From Cryptomeria japonica (taxonomy: Eukaryota; Streptophyta; Pinopsida; Cupressales; Cupressaceae): DNA of 64,000 bases. The stretch spans positions 443,046,213 through 443,110,212 of the forward strand of contig NC_081407.1 of NCBI RefSeq assembly GCF_030272615.1, given 5' to 3'. Numbering within the stretch: position 1 is the first letter of the stretch; each line of letters opens with the position of its first letter. Below the pieces are notes generated by a model that had not been told where the DNA came from, searched no databases, and was given only the letters and a program-made list of their open reading frames with translations. Both the position numbers and the translations under genes were made by a program. Positions 55,753 through 64,000 of this stretch are shown here, piece by piece.

Positions 55753-57364
55753 ATGTAAAAGACCTAAAATAGCATTCTTCAAACCCTAATTGTTTGCAAG
55801 TCTTCACTGTATGGATACATAAGCCATATAAAATATATTCAAAAATTACCTGCTTGCAAGTCTTTACTATATGGATACATAGTCTATATATTTGTATGCC
55901 TAAAAGAAAGCTTTGAAAATGTTTTTGGTGTACCTTTTCCTGGCCTTTACAACCTGCATGCCCATCCAGCGATTGAGAAAACAGTATAACAGAGAAGTAA
56001 CGACCACCCATCCAAATCGACTGCCATTCTGCTTCCTGTTTGAAATCCACAGGCATATTATGAGACAGTTCCTGACCTCGAACGGTTTCACATAAACTCA
56101 CAAAATTGAAAAAACCCAAGCACATGAAGAGAACCCCGAATCGAATCCGAATAAGCCTAACACCATTAATACCAAAAATATTCCGGAATTACAGTCCAAT
56201 TAACATCAGAACAGATAATCTCACCAGGGCTAACATCTAACATGCGCCAAATAAAAGTAAACAGAAACGTAGTGCTCAAAATTTGTTAGTGCTATGAAAG
56301 GTGATTGAGGCACAATTTTTTTTTGCAGTAAGCAATTCATGAATTAAAGGATTGGCATTTTACAATACCTTCGACTCTGAAAAAGTGAACCTTCTTCTTC
56401 CAAACAGGACTGAAAATTGTGATCAGGGGAAAGTTTCAGAGGATAAATTTCATGGCACGACCACCAAGATAATATTTAGTTGTGACTACGTTTAATTTTG
56501 TATTATTGAATTCAATATAATTTCTGTATTATTGAATTCAACATAATTTCTCTCTTTCCTACTGTTTTCAATTTGTTCTGTTTATAATTACGTTGGGAAG
56601 AGAAGCTTAAAACTATGGGGAAAGGAAGCTTAAGACTGAATTTTTAATACAAGATTTTTTCTCTTATAATTAATAAATGATTAGAGCTGTTTGTTTATTT
56701 TTTATTTGTTTTTTTATGTTTTTTTAAGTGTAATAAAAAATATAATTATATAATGATAGCTTGGAAGAGAAGTTAGGGGAGAAAAGCTTGAAATTATGAA
56801 TTTTTAATGAAAGTTTTTTCTTTCTTTATTTGTATAGATTATTTTATTATTATTGAAAATAAAATAGAAATATAATTATAATAATAATAGTTTGGAAGAG
56901 AAGTTAGGGAAGGAAAGTTTAACGTTATGAATTTTTTATTTAAAATTTTTAATTAGGAAATAATTAGAAATGCTTTTGTTTATAGGGGGAAAGAGTTGAT
57001 TCTTTCATCAATTTGTAAGAATGTCAATGGACCCTTGGTTTGGTGAAGTTGAATGGCTTCAAATGAGCCCACCAAAGATCAAGTCTTGTTGAGTGCAAGG
57101 CTTCAACATCATAAGGGATGAGGCTGAGATCATGCCCCAAGCGAATTTGGCGGAATGGGTACCCCTCAATTCTTGGCTCTTAGTTAAAGAGGTTTCAACC
57201 TATATGTTTGTGCTCCCATATTAAGTGGCTAAAACTATTTTGTGAAGGCCCTCGTTGGGTTGGTGTGCTCACGGGCTTTGTGCCCTTGCTGGGTTGTCGT
57301 GCTCGCAAGTCTAAACCTCCATAAAAATAAAAATAAAGCATATAAGAAATTATAAAGTGAAAGA
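55753..57364. other. Non-coding stretch, with a 60-bp duplication at its start
   Basis: TGCAAGTCTTCACTGTATGG at 55795 recurs as TGCAAGTCTTTACTATATGG at 55855 (60 bases apart). A minus-strand frame of 126 codons (56125-55745) crosses this duplication and reads it twice; I do not regard it as a gene. 56480-57000 is AT-rich with repeated GGAAGAGAAGTTAGG-type segments. Nothing else supported. Confidence 0.5.
55795..55895. repeat. 60-bp tandem duplication
   Basis: Two copies of a segment containing TGCAAGTCTT.ACT.TATGG and ATACATA, with several substitutions. Confidence 0.75.
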
Positions 57365-57720
57365 TACCCTAGAGGGATCATGGAAATTGAATTTTGATGG
57401 GACTACGAAAACAACCCACATCCTAAAAGGTAAGAAGTATCATAAGGGACACCGATGGTGATCTCTTCTTTGCAACCTCAAAAAATTGAACTAATAATAA
57501 GGTAGGTGTGTAATAAATATAGTATAGATTGAAGGTGTTTCCATGGTGGTAGTCAATATTGTGAAAGGAAAAGGCTCTCTAAACCAGAGAATTGAGAACG
57601 TCTTGCAAAAGGCATGACCACTACTCGACTCTTTTGTAACATACTATATCCAACATAGAGACACAAATAAGGATGGAGACTTTCTTGTCAACTTTATTAT
57701 AGACAATAAAGAAGGAAAAC
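57365..57720 (+). pseudogene. LINE-type RNase H (RVT_3) domain remnant
   Basis: Across two frames this gives GSWKLNFDGTTKT (first catalytic Asp region), then RSIIRDTDGDLFFATSKN, IEGVSMVVVNIVKGKGS (family usually has an Asp in EGDS; here Val) and YYIQHRDTNKDGDFLVN. The order matches the RNase H domain at the C-terminus of plant LINEs and related pseudogene polyproteins. Frameshifts and stops show decay, and no RT domain is visible upstream. Confidence 0.6.
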
Positions 57721-59877
57721 GGCTATCAAACCTCTAGGATGCACCAAGACATCAATGCTTGGGCCAAGAGCAAGTCTCCAATCAAATTAAACATCAAACT
57801 TTCAAAATTGGTGCTCAGTTGATGAATACAAAATTGTTAGGTGTTGATGATTTCTAACATGCAAGCCATGCTTCTCAAGGTTATGTTCTCGTTTGCTACC
57901 ATTTGCATCTAATCTCCATTATGCAATTAATTTGTTCACCTCAATAATTAGTTCACTTTCTTCACGTGTACTAGTAATCTTACCCACAAAAGATGTTGTG
58001 CAAATTCTTTAAAGGGCCTTTTGTAGAAATAGGAGCTTTAAGCTAACAATAACTATGTGAAAAAGAAGACCAAAACATGTGATGTTGCTCCTAGCTTGTA
58101 ATGCGTTGATAAAATCCTGATATTTCATTGATAAAACAATGGGTCTGGATGTGTCTATATACACATCAATACACAATACAATGGAAGTTGACCTGGAACA
58201 TATCCAAAGGAGGTCGAGCTAAATAAGGAACTTAGCCTAAAATTCACTAGAAGGTCCTTAGAAAAGAGCACACGCTCCAACATCATTACCCCCATGAAAT
58301 ACGAATAGAATTGTAATAAATGCTTGGTGCATCCTAAGGGCTAAATACCCATTTCCTCTTCGAAGTGTAATTTCGACAAACAAAAAAGGCTTGTTAAGTT
58401 TTTTATGGAAGAAAAAATCTTATAATTATGATTTTTCTTTTATAGAAATTTTTTTTCAACAATTAATAAGGATTTTCTATTTAATTTTTATATTGTAATA
58501 GAAATATGGAATAGTATAATTGATATTTTATTTGTTTGTTGTAATTATTAGTATTTGTATAGAAGGGTTGCAAGGATCACATTGATAAATAAATAAAAAT
58601 TGTAAGTTAATACGATTCAATTTGTGCATATATGACCTTATTTTGATTTAAAATAACTTATTTGTGAGCCAAAATTATTCACAACAAAAAACAATTGAAA
58701 TTTACAACATTAAAACTATTAAGGTTTTCTAAGTAAAACTAACCTTAAAAAGAAATGTTTACAAACATCCATTAAATTTGCCTTATATAGAAAAAAGTTT
58801 TGTAAGTCTTAGTTTAAATTATCTAAAAGAGTGAACTATTATTAATGAAGGCAAACATATGAGTGATTTAACCACGCAAAATAAAGAGATATTTGGAGTT
58901 TGGGCCAATTTTGTATTGCAAACAAAATTATACACAAGAATGAGATATATGTTGATATAAATTTGTACCCTAGACGAAATCTTGGTTAAAATTATCACCA
59001 ACACAAAATCTCAATAAAATTATCCACAACACATAAATATTTGTAAATAAAATTATCCTCAAGATAGAATGGCCTATGAGTCTAAGCTAAATTTTCTCCT
59101 AAAGTAGAGACATATGCAAGTTTGACCTAAATTTGCATGAAAATTAAATGCATGCAAGTACAATATCTAATGAACTTACAATTGATGTTATGGATTTTTT
59201 AATTGTCATCATGTTGGCCTAAGTATCACGCTTGGAAACCACCACATCGAAATCAGAGGTCAAGAGAATGTTCTTTAATCGTTAATTATGTTTCTCATAG
59301 AGCTCTCTATGTAAATATGAGGTCCTTCCATGTTCCCCTTCTCTATGGCTAATGGAGGTGATTTGAGTTAGAAACATCTAATTCATCATCGACCTCTCAA
59401 TGTTCCCTCATTAAATTCATCAATCTTAAACCCAAAATTAATCCACCCAAGCCTTGAAAAATAGACTATTAAATTGCAAGAAGTCTATACTTTTCAAACA
59501 CACAAATCCTTCGTTTAACAAATAAAAACACAATTGTTAGTCTTTGCCTATATAGGAAGAGACTTATGTTTTTGCCTCAATACAAGGGTATTAGTGCTAC
59601 GTTGGTAAGCATATAGGAGGGAAAGTGTAGACTTATACCAAAGTTCAATTTTTCCAAGTTTTTCACTACCTAAAAAATTATGGTTTATTTGGCTGGTGTT
59701 TGGGCAATGTGTATTTTCCTAGGGTTTACATTTCCTATAAAATCTTTCAAGAAGACTATTCAATGGGCAAAAGAGCGAGAGGGAAAATGTAGACTTACAC
59801 TTTGAAATGTAAACATATATTAAAGGATATCAAATTTGACACAAATTCTCTGACACCGCCTCATTTATAAATCATGT
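57721..59877. other. AT-rich non-coding stretch
   Basis: No supported gene. 58380-59040 is more than usually A/T-rich. Short open frames lack recognisable composition. Confidence 0.5.
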
Positions 59878-61335
59878 TTTAACATATTTACAAATTTCAA
59901 ATTAAACAAGAAAAAGTTACATTACCTTTCTAAAAGCTACCCAAATGCATTGAAATCATTTTCATTTTAACAAATACCTCATTACTACACATTTGATCAT
60001 CTTACAACAATGTCAATGCATACAATAATTATAACACATACAAATTACCAATCCTTTATTTTTATAAAATAGAAATAGAAAGAAAAAGGATCTCAAATCT
60101 ACCTTCATCTTGAACTCAAAGCAAATTAAAAAACTTTTTAAAATACATTTACACTTACGAAAAGGAATAACTATGCAACTTGCAACATTTACGACTTAAC
60201 AAGAACTCTATCTAAGCTCAAGAAAATCAATGCCATCCAAGCTCCAAAGGCTCCAAAATGAACAAACTTTAATAGATATTGAAGGAACTTATTTCAAAAC
60301 CATATGATATGTAAACCTTGAGGTAAGAGAATACACAAGGAATCAAGTTTTCACAAAATATAGACTTGTTACCATGTGGACAACACAAAAAGATCACAAA
60401 GAGGATAGTTTTCACACAAGAATCAACTCTTTGATTCTTCTAAACAAGGGAGTTGAAAGGGTTCTAAACCCTTTAAGAGACTTATATTTGGCATTCCAAA
60501 ATCATTTAGAACAATTGTCATTTGGACATTTAATCCACCAACATTTCCACAAATATTTTTATATATGATCAATAATAGATAAATCGCATATCAACAACTT
60601 TGAATCAAAACCAAACCACTTAACACATCTATGTATCATGTGTCAATCAATAACATAATTATCAATGCTCTCCTTCTCCATAGAAATGCAAAAAAATGAA
60701 TAATAAATATATATAACAATATAATCTTTCACTAGACACTCGACACGCCGAAACAAAAGTCATTTAAGCAAAAGGGTAAAACCTTATTTTTTATCTCCTC
60801 ATATTTATGCATAAAAGAAATTAGAAAATAACAAAAGACTTTTTTGAAAGATTTAACTCTTTCCTCCTCCATACTCGTAATGCTCCAAAGAAATCTAAAA
60901 CCTCCTAAAATTTGTCTGCCAACTCTTTTAAGAATTCTCTCTCTTTAAAAGAAACTCCAAGTATATTTTCCAAAAATGAAAAAAAATTAATCCTACAAAA
61001 ATTGGAATTAAAGTATATTTTGGAGTAAACACTCCCCTCCACCCAATAGGATAGAATCACATGATACCCCTCACCTATGCAATCAAACACTCCCCTCCAC
61101 CCAATAGGATAGAACCACATGATACCCCTCACCTATGCAATCAAACACACTTGAATTAAATGAAACTTAAACTTATCATGTGAATCTACATGGGCTATTC
61201 ATATCCAAGTATGGTGAAGTGGACTATACTCCAATTATCCTTTCCATTAATATGTAAGAGAGTAGAGTTAACAACCTTGCTAGAGTCATCCATATTCTAA
61301 GTTCCCAAATGGTACCAAAGGCCTCCTTAGATACT
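59878..61335 (+). repeat. Dispersed repeat, copy 2
   Basis: Collinear with 38892-40510 in the same orientation, with many substitutions and indels. Contains an extra 58-bp tandem duplication at 61027-61142 not present in copy 1. Confidence 0.65.
61027..61142. repeat. 58-bp tandem duplication
   Basis: AAACACTCCCCTCCACCCAA starts at 61027 and again at 61085; the copies differ at one or two positions (AGAATCACATG versus AGAACCACATG), so the duplication is recent. Confidence 0.92.
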
Positions 61336-64000
61336 CAAATATCCTAATTCAAGTATCCTAATTTGAGTATCCTATCCATAGGTACTAGGGTTGGAGTTCC
61401 AAAAATGTATAAATACTTAAAAAATGAACATTTTCAAGCCTCTAAAACTACTTATTAAAGATAAATTCAGAATTTCATTTCAGAAAAAGAAAAAAAAAAC
61501 ATATAATTTGCCTTGCAACCAATTAAAAAAACAAAAATAGAATATAAATACTAGGGGAAACAACATGGTTTCATGAAGGTGGTCTTAGCCACACACAACC
61601 AAGACATCTTGGTTCATTGGAATAACATGAAAAAAATATAATTACTCCATGATATATATGAGTTAGTAATTAGGGTCCACTTACCGACCTACACACCCAA
61701 TTAACAAATCAGATTATATAGCCAAAACACAATATAATAGTTTCACTATTCACAAATAAAAATAAACTAACTTCCCATGTTTCTTGAATCACAACTCTCA
61801 TCACAAATATAACTCAACCGCATAATCAAAATGATTAAATTGTCTCATGCACAATCATATAACTAAATCACTTCATATACAACCATATAATTCACAACAT
61901 TAATCAATATTAATTTTCACAAAATTCATTATTTACAATTAGCCTATTTTTTATTTTTAAAATAATACCATTTTCTAAATTGATACTAACATCTAAATCA
62001 ATATTCCTTTTCCATAATTCATTGAATCAAAATTAAATGAAGAAACTATTCCAATCCATATGCAAATTAAGGTTAGTAGTATCAATGTATAAACACATCA
62101 ACCCAATAAAATTGATTTGACTGCATATAACGACCCACTAGGCCATTATGAACTATTGTATAAATAAACATTACTAGCAAACATATATTAAAATGATAAA
62201 AACAAAACAAATAAAAATCATGAAGAAATACGTTCAAGTACAAAATTCTGTCCTTCTCAGGGTAATCTGACAGTGCATCATTGAAAACTGTTATCGCATG
62301 AGTGAAAGATCATTGATAGAAAACATGCTTTCAATAGAATTTGTAAACTTATTAGCTGATTCACATTGAATAGAAGCGAGTCTAAAATGCTTAATGCATG
62401 TCAATTGAGAGCTACTTGTGAGGAAACAGAGCATTGTGTTTCAGGATGTGTAAACTACCAGATATTTCTTGAAAAGGCTCAGGCTTAAGTTCTTAATTCA
62501 CGATTGATTGTACAAGACAGAATAATGGGCAAGTAGAACAAATCAGCTGGAATAAAGGCTGAGTAGGCATCGCTTATGGCTGTGTAAATGACAGTATGAT
62601 ATCACAGCTGGCATGAGACCAGTCTTTTGAAAACACCCAGGGGAAGAAGGTTCCACTGTAGTCTCTAAATAATCAAGCATAATTGAATAGCTTTGAATCA
62701 TGTAACCTGGCATACGAAGTAAATGTATTAATTTTTTAAAGCTCCAATATGAGTGAATTATGCCTCGGTCCTTTAAGAAACTTTAAAGCTTTTTGCCTAT
62801 GCAATTTCAGTGCCCATATCATTGAGTCATGTGAATGATCTACTACTGTACCCTATCTCTCTTCTGGGCTTCCAATCTGTAGCATCACTGCATTTTGCTG
62901 AGTCACAGCTTATAAAATACAAATTCTTATTCTATTAGGTTGAAGCTCCAATAAGATATTTCAGCTAGTAAAATAGTGTAGTCCAAGCATGCAATTGAAA
63001 TCAAACATCTCTGTATAAAAGTATATTCCTATCATGCAAATGATATAGAAAAGAAATTTATTCATATTGGCCACAGAAGTAAACTTAAACTCCAGTGTAT
63101 AAATTACAGCTGTTGCAACACGTGGAGCCATATTCAATGCCCCACTGCAAAATCCTATAATACACCGTCACATATAAAGAAAAAGGAAAACTTCTAAGCA
63201 CCAAATGATCCAATGTCTGAATTTCAAATACTCAAGAAATATAATTCATCTCATCAACACAAGTGAAAGTGCTACATTATAGCATTTAACTACCATGTTA
63301 AAATCATTTCTCATTAAAAAAGTTTAAGATGTTGCTTTCTATGTAAAGTGTAAATCATTCAGCTATGGCAGGTGTTAGAAGAGAAGCTACTTCTATTGTA
63401 AAACTCTACGATTGTAGAGTTAAGTAACTATGTCAAATTTATTTCCCTTAAGAAGTTGATGCCTGCTTTTCTTTAGAAACCTTTCAAATCTAGATGGAGT
63501 CGAATGCGAAACTGCTCCTACTGAGGAGCTTTAAGAAGAAGACCAAATGCCAATGATAGAGTGCAGAGCATCAACCCCAAGATGGCCAAAAAGTTGAATT
63601 TCCTGAAAACATTAAAGAGCAGAGAATTCAAAAGGCTTGCAATCTCAAGGCTATATAGCTGTTATATTAGAGTTTATACAAATTTAGCTGACACATGGTT
63701 GTTGACACATACCCATAAGTCAATCTATTCTGAGGTTCACCAGTTGAATAGCCTGTGAAATAGGAATATCGTGCTAGGCAATAAAAGACGCCAAGAATGG
63801 ATGAGACAACAGGGTACTGCAATTGGCAATACACAAAGGCAATCTACAGTTATAATAAAGATGCAATCATGCAAATAAAGTTCTTTACAGTTATAAAAAA
63901 GATGCAATCATGCAAATAAAGTTCTTTCAAAATATCATGCTATCCAAATGACTAAAGCATGGGGAGTTCTATATTTTATTACTCAATAGATTAATGGAGC
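61336..64000. other. Non-coding or lower-copy stretch at the right end
   Basis: 61440-62220 is A/T-rich. From about 62230 base composition is more balanced and no relation to other parts of the window is seen, so this may approach a host gene (intron or untranslated sequence). A 65-codon frame at 63561-63758 (MAKKLNFLKTLKSREFKRLA) is not convincing alone. No splice-supported exon could be defined. Confidence 0.4.
63845..63926. repeat. 41-bp tandem duplication
   Basis: TACAGTTATAATAAAGATGC at 63845 and TACAGTTATAAAAAAGATGC at 63886, both followed by AATCATGCAAATAAAGTTC. Confidence 0.92.

Noticed and set aside
55745..56125. 126-codon minus-strand open frame
   Set aside because: It crosses a 60-bp tandem duplication and the end of Copia fragment G; no conserved motif and no homologue in the window.
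38892..61335. The two dispersed-repeat copies as LTRs of one giant element
   Set aside because: No PBS, polypurine tract, TG...CA ends or target duplication, and their divergence exceeds that of the LTR pairs inside.
63561..63758. 65-codon frame near the right edge as a host exon
   Set aside because: No splice signals or family resemblance could be established; too short to support alone.

Overview
This window is repeat-dominated, AT-rich nuclear DNA of a large-genome seed plant. The load of nested Sirevirus-like Copia elements, a chromodomain Gypsy element and very long intergenic space would fit a gymnosperm such as a conifer, but nothing here fixes the species. I find no confident host protein-coding gene, rRNA or tRNA. 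Nearly everything that codes is transposon-derived, and most of it is broken by stops and frameshifts.

Layout. Element names A-H are mine. 1-1385: AT-rich flank with a 49-bp palindromic repeat. 1386-27508: element E (+), an old LTR element whose 5' LTR was split by Copia element D (1943-15517, +). D is in turn split inside its gag gene by element A (3084-9826, -). E's internal region is separately split by a Gypsy chromovirus F (about 18572-25233, +). 27509-29870: a broken minus-strand reading frame and a poly(A)-tailed sequence. 30218-36892: Copia element C (+), the best preserved, with an AAGTG target duplication. 36893-45770: non-coding sequence with a dispersed repeat, an 84-bp satellite, a 1.4-kb palindromic tandem array and long CT tracts. 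45774-47180: solo LTR H (-). 47435-53989: element B (+), a sibling of A, with target duplication GTATA. 54309-about 55752: truncated Copia end G (-). 55753-64000: AT-rich sequence with a LINE-type RNase H remnant and a second copy of the dispersed repeat.

The main discovery candidate is the family formed by A, B and, more distantly, E. These have LTRs, a primer-binding site for initiator-Met tRNA, a polypurine tract and 5-bp target duplications, yet no recognisable protease, integrase, reverse transcriptase or RNase H. Instead they carry ORF1 (coiled coil plus CCHC zinc knuckles; four in A and B) and ORF2 (about 1,050-1,160 codons: a conserved N-terminal domain of unknown function, a basic linker, an acidic/Thr-rich region and a C-terminal coiled coil). 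A TATA box sits at nearly the same distance upstream of ORF2 in A and B.

The PBS, polypurine tract, repeated extra polypurine tracts and the 3' part of the LTR are shared with the coding Copia elements C and D. The simplest reading is that A/B/E are non-autonomous Sirevirus-type elements that bring their own RNA-binding and accessory proteins and borrow the enzymes from C-like Copia elements. Lesions are mostly of the C-to-T/G-to-A type, as expected for silenced, methylated repeats.
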